64,000 nt of DNA from Planotetraspora sp. A-T 1434. GTDB lineage: Bacteria; Actinomycetota; Actinomycetes; Streptosporangiales; Streptosporangiaceae. A program made the translations under genes and the position numbers. Positions 7,668-16,958 of the stretch are shown in pieces. The DNA lies in assembly GCF_025420585.1 (NCBI RefSeq), contig NZ_JAOEGB010000031.1:23366-87365 (forward strand), given 5' to 3'. Every line of letters starts with the position of its first letter. Within the stretch, counting starts at the first letter, position 1. A model generated the notes under the pieces. That model had not been told where the DNA came from. It ran no database searches and saw only the letters and a program-made list of their open reading frames with translations.

Positions 7668-10600
7668 TTGTCCGGTGAAGCGGATTGAGCCGGGCCGATC
7701 CCGTCGGGCAAAGCCCGATCCAGGATGTCGAAGTAGCGGTGCTGGGACCACGCGGCACGGTCGCCGATGACGTACAGCCGCCGTTTCGCCCGGCTGACGG
7801 CGACGTTCAGCAGGTTCGGCCGGGAGGCGGCCCAGTGCTTGGCGCCGGGCTTTTGGGGATCACCGCCGAGAACGAGGACGACCACTTCGGCCTCCTTCCC
7901 CTGCGCTGTGTGTACGGTGCCATACCGGACGTCGGGGAAGGGAGCGAGGACCTGCCCCACTCCTTTGACGACGTCGCGGAACGGACTGATAACAAGAATG
8001 TCCTGCAGATGAATGCCCCCCCGCATGATCAGCCAGCCAACGACGCGATTGAGCATCGTCCCCTCGGCAGGGAGCCAGTGGCCGCGCGAGTTGCCGCTGG
8101 GGACGTCGATCCATTTGCTCGGGGGCACGCTGAGGTCCGGCAACTGCGGCTTGCCGTACACCATCAGCCCGTCATAGGCGATGGCGTTGGAGACGTCGAA
8201 CATGGGCTGGTCGCAGCGGCGATGGACGCGCAAGGGCGCGCCGACCCACACGGGGGACTCGGCGCCGGGCAGGAAGGTGCCATAGGCGGTGCGCTGGTCG
8301 GCAAGCCGCTGAACGGAAGTCCTCCCGGGCAGCCACCTGTCGTCGTCGACGGAGAACGTACGGCGCAGCGCCTGCTGTGCTGCGACGGAGAGTGGGACGA
8401 CCGGTTCGAGCTGAAGCGGGTCGCCGAGGGTGACAACGCGACGAGCGCGCCAGATAGCGCCGATGGCCTGCTGAGGGGCGGCCTGGCCGGCTTCGTCGAC
8501 GAACAGCCAGCCAAGGGATTCCTGAGTGAGCTCGGAGAACATCCAGCCGAGGGAGGCGAAGGTGGTGGAGATGACGGGGATGACGAAGAACAGACTCTGC
8601 CAGGCGGCGCGGGCGGCGGCCTCAGGCACATCCCGCCGGGGAATGGTTCCGATCAGCACGTCCATCGCACTCTGCAGGTTCGTACGCATCCGAGGGGCCT
8701 CGATGCGCAGGAAGGCCTGATGCAGGCGGAGCGCCTCGATGAACAGTACGCTGCGAGCGGTGTCCCACGCCTCGTCCGTCCACGGAGTTGTCAGCTCACG
8801 TTGAAGCTCATCCCTGGTGAGGAAGGCATCCCGGGCGTGGTTGTGACGGCCTTGGCGTGCTTGCAGTACGTCGGTGCGGGTGCGTGCGTCGTCCACCTCA
8901 ACTTGGAGTGACTCGAGCTTTGCGGTAAGGAACTCGATCGAATTGGTGATCTCCCTGACTCGGCGTTTGGCCGCATAGAGCCTCGTGTTCGCCTGGTGCT
9001 TGCGGTCTTTCAGAACAAGATCCTCGGTGCGCCACGCGTAGGTGGCCTGGTTGAGAGCGGCTCCGGTCATCGTGGCCGGGCTGGGCTGGAGCCGGAGGTG
9101 CTCCCCGTGTCTGGACCGGCACGACTCGGCCGTGTCTGTGGCGGTGTCGAGCTGCTGCTCGGCCTCCTTAAGTGCCTCGCGTGCACGGTCGAGCCGCTTC
9201 TCTGTGGCAGGAATGAGCCGCAGGGCGGTCTTGATCGCCACATTCACGCCTGGAGCGTCGTGATCGGGTGAGGGGCGCGCGGATTTCTCCGACTGGAAGA
9301 GTTGTGCGTGCTCGTAAGCGTCGCGAAAGCGGGCGACGGCGTCCCGCCAGTCGATGTCGTCGTCGCTCTCCCAGGTCGTGAGCCGCTCCAGCAGGCCGGG
9401 CCGCTCGGGCGAGCCGTACCAGGCTTTGCCGACGAACTCCGCACGATTGGTCTTGCGCCCGAGCCGAGCGGCGACCAGTCCCCAGGCCGGTTGGCCGAGG
9501 ACCGCCGAGGCGATGTCCCCGAAGTAGTCAGCCGAATCCCGCCAGGGCGGGTCGAGCGCGTCGCGGCCGGGGATCTCGATGGTGACGTTCTCGACGGCGC
9601 CGTTGTTGGCCGAGGCGATGACCATCTCGAACCCGATGAGTTCCTCCTTCCAGGCGCTCACCGTCCGCCTTTGCTCGTCGACTCCCCAGTGATAATCCTT
9701 TGTGAACGCGAACGCCGGGTCCGGCAGCCGGGACAGACGGAGCGCGCGTTCGACGACGTTGGCCGCGATCAGGTCGCGGAGCATGGTGGTCTTACCGGTT
9801 CCCGGCGGGCCGTTCACGGCGAAGAGCCCACTGCCGGAGCTCAGCTCATCCATGATTGTGCTGACGGCGAACTGCTGGCTCAGTGTCAGCGGCCTGTCCG
9901 GGCGGGCCGGCCAGCGGCCGAGCGGGATCAGGTCCGGAGCCACATGGTCGAACATGGTCTGCAGGTCCTGCCGGATGTCGATGCGGCCGGGCTCGTCGGT
10001 GGACAGGTAGGCGTCAAGTGCGGCGCCGTAGCGGCCCTGGCGTACGGCCTGGGCGACCAGGTCGAGGTCACGAGCGATGAAGCTGTTGAGAAGGTCCGCG
10101 CCCTCTTCTGCCGAGTATTCCCGTTTGCGTGAGACCGGCATGCTCCGCACCCGCAATCCATGCGGCTGCAGGAGGTCACTGACGCCAAGTGATTCCGCGG
10201 CCAGATCCACAAGCCGGGCCAGGTCGTCATGTCCCAGAGGGCGACTCCGCCCGTTGCCGTCCAGGGTGAGCGCCCGTAGCCGGTCGCAGATCGTAGCGCA
10301 CTCGTTGTCGTAGCCTGCCAGCCAGTTCGCCATCGCAGGGCCGGGAGAAACCGTGCGGCCCGCCGCCCACGCTCCGCTCGACACCTGCCAGTGCACGGCG
10401 TGACCTTGGGCGCTGACGACGACCGCGAACAGAGCGCCTTCTCCCAGCGGCGGGGGGTCGGGATGGTCCAGGTCAGGACCGAACACCTGCCGTAGGAGAT
10501 CTCTCGACCTCTGGAGCGGAAACACGCCTCCGTAGACGATGTGCCGCCAGGTGAGCCGGGACTTGATCCGCCGGTTGCGTAGAGGATGGCCCTTTTCCCA

Positions 10601-10744
10601 TGGCAGCGGGCCGCGGCGCGTGATGGAGAAGACAGGTTCCCGCGAATCACGGGGATCGATGTTCGGAATGCTCTGCTGGGTGAACAGCTCGCAGGCGCGC
10701 CAGAACTCGATGACGCGTGTACGGCCTTCGTTGAGAGCGGTCAC
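7664..10744 (-). CDS. UPF1-like superfamily 1 DNA/RNA helicase
   Basis: 1026 residues. Walker A NGPPGTGKTTML lies at about residues 311-322, motif II VDEAGQAAPQQ near 749, motif III TLGDPLQLEP near 772, a HTAQGKE motif near 945 and the C-terminal motif NVAVSRAKRRLYVIGD near 979. This is the SF1B (UPF1/Dna2-like) pattern. The N-terminal ~280 residues are not a known fold to me and a coiled-coil rich insert (about 500-640) separates motifs Ia and II, as in many defence-linked SF1 helicases. It heads the minus-strand operon ending in two nuclease-like genes, so a helicase-nuclease restriction role is inferred. Helicase identity is firm; biological role is not. Confidence 0.85.
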   Translation of the reverse strand: MTALNEGRTRVIEFWRACELFTQQSIPNIDPRDSREPVFSITRRGPLPWEKGHPLRNRRIKSRLTWRHIVYGGVFPLQRSRDLLRQVFGPDLDHPDPPPLGEGALFAVVVSAQGHAVHWQVSSGAWAAGRTVSPGPAMANWLAGYDNECATICDRLRALTLDGNGRSRPLGHDDLARLVDLAAESLGVSDLLQPHGLRVRSMPVSRKREYSAEEGADLLNSFIARDLDLVAQAVRQGRYGAALDAYLSTDEPGRIDIRQDLQTMFDHVAPDLIPLGRWPARPDRPLTLSQQFAVSTIMDELSSGSGLFAVNGPPGTGKTTMLRDLIAANVVERALRLSRLPDPAFAFTKDYHWGVDEQRRTVSAWKEELIGFEMVIASANNGAVENVTIEIPGRDALDPPWRDSADYFGDIASAVLGQPAWGLVAARLGRKTNRAEFVGKAWYGSPERPGLLERLTTWESDDDIDWRDAVARFRDAYEHAQLFQSEKSARPSPDHDAPGVNVAIKTALRLIPATEKRLDRAREALKEAEQQLDTATDTAESCRSRHGEHLRLQPSPATMTGAALNQATYAWRTEDLVLKDRKHQANTRLYAAKRRVREITNSIEFLTAKLESLQVEVDDARTRTDVLQARQGRHNHARDAFLTRDELQRELTTPWTDEAWDTARSVLFIEALRLHQAFLRIEAPRMRTNLQSAMDVLIGTIPRRDVPEAAARAAWQSLFFVIPVISTTFASLGWMFSELTQESLGWLFVDEAGQAAPQQAIGAIWRARRVVTLGDPLQLEPVVPLSVAAQQALRRTFSVDDDRWLPGRTSVQRLADQRTAYGTFLPGAESPVWVGAPLRVHRRCDQPMFDVSNAIAYDGLMVYGKPQLPDLSVPPSKWIDVPSGNSRGHWLPAEGTMLNRVVGWLIMRGGIHLQDILVISPFRDVVKGVGQVLAPFPDVRYGTVHTAQGKEAEVVVLVLGGDPQKPGAKHWAASRPNLLNVAVSRAKRRLYVIGDRAAWSQHRYFDILDRALPDGIGPAQSASPDN

Positions 10745-11220
10745 AGCACTCCGTGCAGGGTCGCTAGAACTTAGGGGAACGAGCCCTCGTAATGATCAAA
10801 AGCTATAGAACATCAAGGGACGCATGCTGTGAAAGAGGGTGCAGGCATGACATATGGATCGGTTTCTTCCCGGGCCGCAACCGAAGCTCGCGCCGAGCAC
10901 TTCTCGTCGCGTCGGCATTGCGGATGGAAGTCAGCTACTGCTGACCGGGTTCGGGGCGAGGAACCGACTTGATTGGCGTGTCACGTAACGACGAGTTCCT
11001 CCGGGACTCGGGAAGGCGGCGGAACAGGATGCAGCGCTCGCGCAGCAAGTGGCCGGACGGTAGGACTTCTCGGGTGGCGGCGTCCAAGCTTTATGGATGT
11101 CGGTCGAGTCCTTTATCGTGACTCATGGTCGGTCGGGCAGGTCCTGGGCAACGGGTCAGCGGAAGGCATTCCCGGTCGAGCGGCGTATCCCCCCATCCCC
11201 TCACCATCCCCCGAGGAAGC
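10745..11220. other. Intergenic region between divergent helicase and GmrSD genes
   Basis: About 480 bases with no convincing gene. The helicase-proximal end (about 10785-10830) is locally AT-rich (AAAAGCTATAGAACATCAA) and probably holds the leftward promoter, but I see no well-spaced consensus pair. A GAGGA run just before 11221 serves as ribosome binding site for the rightward gene. Nothing else is recognisable. Confidence 0.4.
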
Positions 11221-13077
11221 ATGAAAGCGGACACTCGCACCCCTGCCGAGATTTTCAGCGGTCCCGCCCGGTATGTCATTCCGCTGTTCCAGCGGCCGTA
11301 TGTCTGGACGCAGGCGGACCAGTGGGAGCCGCTGTGGAACGACGTACGCACGGTTGCTGAGCAGGTGGTTGAGACGCTGGGTAGCTACGGTGGGGAAGCG
11401 ACCATTCCGCCGCACTTCCTGGGCGCCATCGTGCTGGAACAGCAGTGGATCCAGGCGGGGTTCATTCCGGTGCGGAACGTCATCGACGGACAGCAGCGGT
11501 TGACCACCATGCAGATTCTGCTGGATGCCGCGCAACTCGTGGCTGAGCAGCATGGACTGCCCATTGATGCCAAGGCGCTCGAAGCGGTTGTTCTCAATGA
11601 TCGTGCGCTGGCGCAGCATCCCGACGAGGTCTTCAAGGTCTGGCCGACCGACCGGGACCAGGATGCTTACCGTGCCGTGATGGATAACGCGCGGGAGGTC
11701 CCGGAGGAGCTCAGTACGAGCAGCATCGCGTCTGCCCACGCGTACTTCGTGAATGAGATCACTGAGTGGGTGGAGCCGGATGGAGACGAGGAGAAGTGCC
11801 AGCGCCGTATCTCCGCGCTGACCCGTGCGCTCCGTGGCCACCTGCGGCTGGTCGTTATCGACCTCGAGCCCGGCGACAACGCCCAGGTCATCTTCGAGAC
11901 CCTGAACCATCGAGGCACGCCGCTCTTGGCCGCTGACTTGATCAAGAATCTGGTTTTCCAGCTGGCCACGCAGCAGGAGGGCGACCTGAAGAGCCTCTAC
12001 GAGCAGTATTGGAAGCCGTTCGACTCCAACAAGTGGCGGCGCGATGTCCGGCAGGGACGACTGTACCGGCCCTATGTGGACATTTTCATGAACTACTGGT
12101 TGATCATGCGACTGCTCCGCGACATCCCCGCTGACCGGGTGTTCACCGAGTTTCGCGATCACGTCCGTGTGGCGCAGCTTCCCGCTTGGGAGGTCATGCG
12201 GGATATCTCTACCGATGCTCGGGTCTACGCCGGGCTGGAGGATCTTCCCTGGGACTCCCCGGAGGGGACCTTTTACTACCGGGTCATTAGGGTCATGGAG
12301 GCCTCCGTCGTCGGGCCGTTCCTGCTGTGGATCCTCCGTTGGTCTGAGCAGCAGATGCCGGCCGAGCAGCGGCTCAAGGCGCTCGGGGCCATGGAGAGCT
12401 GGCTGGTCCGCCGCATGCTGTGCAAGCTCACGACGAAGAACTACAACCGGATTCTCCTTGAGCTCCTCCGGGAGCTGGACCAGGGCGGGCCGGAGATCGC
12501 GGGCGACGTCACGGAGAAGTTCCTGGCCAGGAGCACCGCCTCCGCCGTCTACTGGCCCTCGGACGAGGAAGTCATCCAGGCGGCGCACAACGTCAAGATG
12601 TACAAGGACCTGACCCGGGGCCGTCTACGCATGGTGCTCGAAGCGCTGGAGGACAAGACCAGGGACAAGTACGCCGAACATGCACACTGCCCGCGTGGTT
12701 CTCTGACCATCGAGCACGTCATGCCGCAGAGCTGGAGCCAGTACTGGGGCACAGCGGACGATGATCACGCCGCCCGGCAGCGTCGCGACCATCTGGTGCA
12801 GACTCTCGGCAACGTGACCCTGGTCAACGAATATCTCAATCCCAAGCTGTCCAACCGCCCGTGGACCGACTCCGCCGCGATTTCGGACGCAGTGGACCCG
12901 GCGTTCGGCAAGCGGACCCTGCTGGCCAAGTACAGCACGCTGAAGCTCAACTCCGAGATCGTCGAGCAGCGCCCGGCCTCGTGGACCGACGAGGCGATTG
13001 CGGACCGCTCGACCACGCTGGCCCACCGCCTCATCCAGATCTGGCCACGACCAGCGATTGAGGTCCAGGAGTTCTGA
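11221..13077 (+). CDS. GmrSD-type restriction protein (DUF262 + DUF1524)
   Basis: 618 residues from ATG 11221 with GAGGA about five bases upstream; the longer open frame adds only unnatural sequence. N-terminal ParB-like DUF262 motifs: YVIPLFQRPYVWT, then IDGQQRLTTMQILL (the nucleotide-binding DGQQR signature), then FETLNHRGTPLLAADLIKN. The C-terminal DUF1524 His-Me-finger nuclease is shown by LTIEHVMPQSW and the downstream TLGNVTLVNEYLNPKLSN. In the family, GmrS binds NTP and GmrD cuts DNA, often glucosylated hydroxymethylcytosine phage DNA; fused forms like this are common and also occur in BREX/other islands. It stands alone between convergent and divergent genes. Confidence 0.9.
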   Translation: MKADTRTPAEIFSGPARYVIPLFQRPYVWTQADQWEPLWNDVRTVAEQVVETLGSYGGEATIPPHFLGAIVLEQQWIQAGFIPVRNVIDGQQRLTTMQILLDAAQLVAEQHGLPIDAKALEAVVLNDRALAQHPDEVFKVWPTDRDQDAYRAVMDNAREVPEELSTSSIASAHAYFVNEITEWVEPDGDEEKCQRRISALTRALRGHLRLVVIDLEPGDNAQVIFETLNHRGTPLLAADLIKNLVFQLATQQEGDLKSLYEQYWKPFDSNKWRRDVRQGRLYRPYVDIFMNYWLIMRLLRDIPADRVFTEFRDHVRVAQLPAWEVMRDISTDARVYAGLEDLPWDSPEGTFYYRVIRVMEASVVGPFLLWILRWSEQQMPAEQRLKALGAMESWLVRRMLCKLTTKNYNRILLELLRELDQGGPEIAGDVTEKFLARSTASAVYWPSDEEVIQAAHNVKMYKDLTRGRLRMVLEALEDKTRDKYAEHAHCPRGSLTIEHVMPQSWSQYWGTADDDHAARQRRDHLVQTLGNVTLVNEYLNPKLSNRPWTDSAAISDAVDPAFGKRTLLAKYSTLKLNSEIVEQRPASWTDEAIADRSTTLAHRLIQIWPRPAIEVQEF

Positions 13078-13093
13078 CCGGTTGGATCATGTC

Positions 13094-13125
13094 GCGGCTC
13101 GAACTCACCGTTGTGTTCGAGCCGC
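13094..13125. terminator. Hairpin terminator after the GmrSD gene
   Basis: Perfect 11-bp stem GCGGCTCGAAC (13094-13104) and GTTCGAGCCGC (13115-13125) with a 10-base loop, 17 bases after the GmrSD stop and just before the 3' end of the convergent McrC remnant. No long U run, as is usual in actinomycetes; it can act in both directions. Confidence 0.7.
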
Positions 13126-13152
13126 AACTTTGACCAGGCGACGGCCTCATGC

Positions 13153-13644
13153 TCATGGAGGATCGGCAGGCGCGCGCTCGTGATCGGCACCATGCCCAAT
13201 GGTGCTTTCCACCAGTTTCTCAACGGCGGCGAGCAGCTCCGCCGGGGGCAGCGTCAGATCGAGCGCGTGCTGCCTGATCTCGATCCCGCCCCGGCGCACC
13301 ACATGCAGGTACGGCTCGGCGTCCCCCTCGGCGTACACCAGGTGGCCGCGCCGGAAGGCGAGCACGGTGCAGCAGGCGAGCACCCTGGTAGAGATCGCTG
13401 TTGTGCCCGTCCGGGCCGGTGGAAATCTTGTAGTTGGCGTCCACCACCGCGGAGGGCCGTTCGACCCCGTCGGCGTCGATGGCGTAGCCGACTAGGTCGG
13501 GCCGCACTGGCACCCGCCGCCCGTGGTCGAGGTAGTGGCGGGTCCTGCAGGTCGGTCTGTCCGCCGTACGGCCGGAAGGCCTCCGACAGCGCCACATTGA
13601 CGAAGTCGCCCGTGATCGCGCATCGCCGTTCGTACGCGTGCAGG
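13153..13644 (-). pseudogene. McrC-like restriction subunit remnant, frameshifted and 5'-truncated
   Basis: Three frames together give the C-terminal part of McrC: VALSEAFRPYGGQTDLQ, then (shift) YLDHGRRVPVRPDLVGY and SAVVDANYKIS with the PD-(D/E)XK residues, then (shift near 13390) LACCTVLAFRRGHLVYAEG, LHVVRRGGIEIRQHALDL and a stop at 13153. Two frameshifts and loss of the N-terminal half make it non-functional. Instead of McrC sequence the upstream edge is a 40-bp copy of the neighbouring HNH gene (see repeat). No McrB is present. McrBC cuts methylated DNA, so this is a dead restriction system. Confidence 0.75.
13605..13644. repeat. 40-bp direct repeat, copy 1 (edge of McrC remnant)
   Basis: Forty bases beginning GTCGCCCGTGATCGCGCATC are identical to 14040-14079. 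In copy 2 they encode (minus strand) part of the HNH protein, HAYERRCAITGD; in copy 1 the same peptide is fused in front of McrC sequence. The copy therefore marks an illegitimate or homologous recombination joint. Confidence 0.85.
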
Positions 13645-13739
13645 CGAAGAACAAGCTCAAGGTCAGCGTCAACGGCGTCTGGCGGGTGGTCGTATTCGCT
13701 GGATCGCTTTCCCGGCTGAACAGTGGCCGTGCGTGCAGT

Positions 13740-14672
13740 CTACGTTCGCAGGAACATCTCATCGAGGTGCCATTCGAGGGCCTCCCGGTTCGGCCGGTCT
13801 CGCGGTCTGTCCGGAACGTTGACCTCATGCCCGGCGCGGCGGTAAAACTCCTCGCCGTTCCCGAACTCCTCGCGCAGCCGCGGGCTGACCAGTAGCCGAT
13901 GCTTGGGATCGACCGCGAGGTAGCCGCGATCGAAGAGCGTGTGCACATCCGAGCGGAGCAGGAGTCCGTTGTCCAGGCGATGCTCGCCGCCCGCCGCGAC
14001 CGGGCGGATATGGGCCGCCTGAAGGACCGGCCGAATCCGGTCGCCCGTGATCGCGCATCGCCGTTCGTACGCGTGCAGGACCACGGCCTGAAAGGCCTGT
14101 TGCCCGAGCCTGCGAGGGGCTAACCGGGGGTCGCCGTAGATGGGCCCGTCGCGATGCCAGGGCTCGGACAGATCGATATCGACACCGATTCCGATACGGT
14201 GCAGCAGGTCATGAAAGTATGCGGCGGACGGGTGGCGGGCGAGGTCGTAGCTCTTGCCCTGCACGATGTTGGGCGCGAAGTCCGGCGGCGGCCCGGCGAT
14301 TCGGTCGCCGGGGAAGAAGAAGACGTCACGGATGATGACGCAGCCGATGACGGAGTCCTCCCCGGGAGCCATCGGTTGGCTGCGGTACCTCCCGACCTGG
14401 TGGCGCAGCTCGATCAGGTTCGCGGCACCGTTGCCCTGACCGAAGATTTCCCATGCCTCAGAAACGGGAAGGGGCGCGAAGCCGCTGAAGAAGCCGCCGC
14501 CGACCACGCGGTTGTGCGGGTGGTGAGTCTTGAAGAAGAACGGTTCGCCGTGGTCGAGTGCGCGGAACTCCCGGGCGCTGGAGGGCCGCCAAAAGTTGAC
14601 CTCGCTGAGAGTCGGGCGTGCGGAGAGGAAGCGGTACCAGCTTTCGTCAGTTATCCCTACGTACGCCTTCAC
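13740..14672 (-). CDS. HNH endonuclease with N-terminal PUA/SRA-like domain
   Basis: About 310 residues. I place the start at GTG 14672 (VKAYVGITDESWYRF) because related proteins begin with KAYVG; ATG 14699 is an alternative. The N-terminal ~170 residues (VNFWRPSSAREFRALDHGEP, PHNRVVGGGFFSGFA, IGCVIIRDVFFFPGD, APNIVQGKSYDL) resemble the ASCH/SRA-like modules that precede HNH domains and may read modified bases. The C-terminal HNH is RCAITGD, LQAAHIRPVAAGG, LDNGLLLRSDVHTLFDRGYL. It follows the seven-gene operon from 23498 by about 155 bases, so it may be its last gene or a separate unit. HNH identity is firm; substrate unknown. Confidence 0.78.
   Translation of the reverse strand: MKAYVGITDESWYRFLSARPTLSEVNFWRPSSAREFRALDHGEPFFFKTHHPHNRVVGGGFFSGFAPLPVSEAWEIFGQGNGAANLIELRHQVGRYRSQPMAPGEDSVIGCVIIRDVFFFPGDRIAGPPPDFAPNIVQGKSYDLARHPSAAYFHDLLHRIGIGVDIDLSEPWHRDGPIYGDPRLAPRRLGQQAFQAVVLHAYERRCAITGDRIRPVLQAAHIRPVAAGGEHRLDNGLLLRSDVHTLFDRGYLAVDPKHRLLVSPRLREEFGNGEEFYRRAGHEVNVPDRPRDRPNREALEWHLDEMFLRT
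14040..14079. repeat. 40-bp direct repeat, copy 2 (inside HNH gene)
   Basis: Identical to 13605-13644. This copy is the parental one: it lies in frame within the HNH endonuclease gene, encoding the first Cys-containing part of the HNH domain (YERRCAITGD). Confidence 0.85.
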
Positions 14673-14828
14673 GGGACAATTGTGTACCTGCTTGATCATT
14701 TCCGCCAGAGCTTCGAGGCGCCGACCCTCGGCAGGTAGGAGAATGCTTAGGAGGTCCTTCGCCTTACAGGGTGGATGGCGGGCTCGGGGCCCGTGCCCTC
14801 CGTCCTTATACGGCAACAAAGACCGTGG

Positions 14829-16958
14829 TCACCGGACCAGCAGACGTGCCGGCTCCGAAAGCACGGCGGCCGCTGCGGGGAAGTCGGCCAGACGGGCGGC
14901 GAGCGTCTCAACGGCGAGTCCGCGCGGCAACAACGCGCTGAATTTGAGACCGTTCAGTGCCCGGTCGTCGATTTCGGGTTGGCTGAGCCTGCCTGCGAGA
15001 TCCAGCCGCCACCCGCTGCCGGTCAGGTCATTCCGGAGCCTGATGTGCAGGTCGTCCACGCGCTGAGTCGGATCGGCGAGCGGGCCGAGGGTGGCTATAA
15101 GGGTGGCGTTGGCCCGATATCCGGCCCAAGTCCACCACTGCAGGTCGCCATCCTCACGCACGATCACCGTGCCCTCGGGTTGGACGAGGTCGCGACTGTC
15201 TTCCCGTATCCGCATGAGTCCGCTCACTGCACGGCGAGTGAGCTTCACGGGAGCGTCGGCTCCGAGAACGACATCTCGCATGGCTCGTGACAGGGCGAAG
15301 GAGGCGCCACCGGACATCGATGTCGCCCAGCGGGCCTTGCCGCCGCCCCCTTCCATGGGCTGGACGAAGCACCGCCGTCGTTTCCAGTCGATCCAGTCCA
15401 CCACCCAGGTACGGCCGGCCAGCAGCAGGAGGCGCGGGCCCGAGACGGCGGACGTCAGAAGACTGGGATCCGTCCGGCCGATCTCGGCGTTGCCGCGCAG
15501 GACGGTGAACTCCGGCGGGGCCGTGAACACCGCGGTGAGGTCCATGAAGTTCCGGCGCCCGAAACGTTGCTCCGCCTGGGGGCCGACGAGCAGGCCACCC
15601 CCGTCTCGCTCAAGAAAGCCCTGCGCAATGAGCTGATCAAGCAGCGGTTGTGCCTGCTTCTCGTCAAAGGGAGTGAGACCGCGCCACCAATCCGGCCACA
15701 GGGCATCTCCTATCCGTCCCTCCTGCAGGGTGAGCGCGAGGAGTTGCTGCGCGACGATGTGCCGAGGCGCGGGCGGCGGCTGCAGAGGCTCGACGTATCC
15801 CCTGCTCCACAGCAGCAGGAGCCCGGCTGAGGCGAGGAGATCGTCCAAGGTCACGGCCAGGACGAGACAGTTGCGCCTGATCCCCGAGCGCCTCCCCGTG
15901 CGGCCCAGTCGCTGGAGGAACGACGCGACGGACCAAGGGGCGTTGATCTGGATGACCCGGTCCAGGTCACCGACGTCGATGCCCAGCTCGAGGGTGGAGG
16001 TCGAGACGATGACGCAGTCGCGAGACTGGGCGAATGCCTCTTCCGCGCGTCGGCGCTCATCAGCCGAGAGGGAGGAGTGGGAGAGGAATGTCGTGACCCC
16101 GTGGTCGCGCAGCAGCTGGCCCAGCTCCTCCACCATTCTGCGGGAGTCGCAGAAGACGAGCCGCTTCTCGCCGTGATGCAGTGCGGCGATGACACGGGCG
16201 GCGTTGGCGAGGGAGCCGACGTGGTCCAGCTCCACCTCGGCGGCGCCGGGATCCGCCCCTTTTTCTGGGGCGATCACCTCTGCGGGTCGGCTCCCGGCGC
16301 CCGAACCCTGCAGCCAGGAAAGCAGTTCACGCGGATTGCCCACCGTTGCCGACAGGCCGATTCGCTGGAGCGGGCGGCCGGCCAGCCGGGTGAGGCGCTC
16401 CAGGACGGCGAGCAGGTGCCAGCCTCGGTCATCGCGAGCGAAGGCGTGGACCTCGTCGACCATGACCGCCCGCAGGTCCGCGAGCAGGCGGCGGTGGTCC
16501 ACCCCGGTGCTGATGAGCATGGACTCCAGGGATTCCGGGGTTGTCAGCAGGATGTCGGGCGGGTCACGCAGGATCGCCTGGCGGCGAGAGCCGGACACGT
16601 CGCCGTGCCAAAGCTCCACCCGCCTGCCCAGCCAGCTCGCGTACGCCTGCAGGCGCGGCAGCAGATTGTTGAGCAGGGCCTTCAACGGGCAGACATAGAG
16701 TACGGATAGCCCGGTCCAGGTCTGCTCCTCCATGACGGACAGCAGCGGGAACACCGCTGCCTCGGTCTTGCCGCCCGCCGTCGGCGCGATCAGCAGCGCG
16801 TCCTGTCCCTCGCCGATGGGGCCGAGAGCCTGCGCCTGCATCGGCCGTAGCCGCTGCCAGCCCAGCGTGTTGGTGAGGTGGTAGGCGATCGTCGGATGCA
16901 GTGCGAGCGCCGACGGGGCCGGCTGTGCGGTCAGGTGCGAGGTCGTCTGCGAGGTCAT
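14829..16958 (-). CDS. Lhr/BrxH-like DEAD/DEVH-box helicase
   Basis: 709 residues. Walker A IAPTAGGKTEAA (about 58-69), DEVH box at 168-171 (VMVDEVHAF), SAT motif GLSATVG, STSTLELGIDVGDLD and the arginine-finger motif LQRLGRTGRR near 345 give a full superfamily 2 helicase of the Lhr type. The C-terminal 250 residues include a winged-helix-like region as in BREX helicases BrxHI/BrxHII. It starts ATGA on the stop of a BrxD-like ATPase; BrxD and a BrxH helicase occur together in some BREX systems, but the BREX core (PglZ, PglX) is absent here. Likely remodels or unwinds invading DNA together with the ATPase. Confidence 0.85.
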   Translation of the reverse strand: MTSQTTSHLTAQPAPSALALHPTIAYHLTNTLGWQRLRPMQAQALGPIGEGQDALLIAPTAGGKTEAAVFPLLSVMEEQTWTGLSVLYVCPLKALLNNLLPRLQAYASWLGRRVELWHGDVSGSRRQAILRDPPDILLTTPESLESMLISTGVDHRRLLADLRAVMVDEVHAFARDDRGWHLLAVLERLTRLAGRPLQRIGLSATVGNPRELLSWLQGSGAGSRPAEVIAPEKGADPGAAEVELDHVGSLANAARVIAALHHGEKRLVFCDSRRMVEELGQLLRDHGVTTFLSHSSLSADERRRAEEAFAQSRDCVIVSTSTLELGIDVGDLDRVIQINAPWSVASFLQRLGRTGRRSGIRRNCLVLAVTLDDLLASAGLLLLWSRGYVEPLQPPPAPRHIVAQQLLALTLQEGRIGDALWPDWWRGLTPFDEKQAQPLLDQLIAQGFLERDGGGLLVGPQAEQRFGRRNFMDLTAVFTAPPEFTVLRGNAEIGRTDPSLLTSAVSGPRLLLLAGRTWVVDWIDWKRRRCFVQPMEGGGGKARWATSMSGGASFALSRAMRDVVLGADAPVKLTRRAVSGLMRIREDSRDLVQPEGTVIVREDGDLQWWTWAGYRANATLIATLGPLADPTQRVDDLHIRLRNDLTGSGWRLDLAGRLSQPEIDDRALNGLKFSALLPRGLAVETLAARLADFPAAAAVLSEPARLLVR

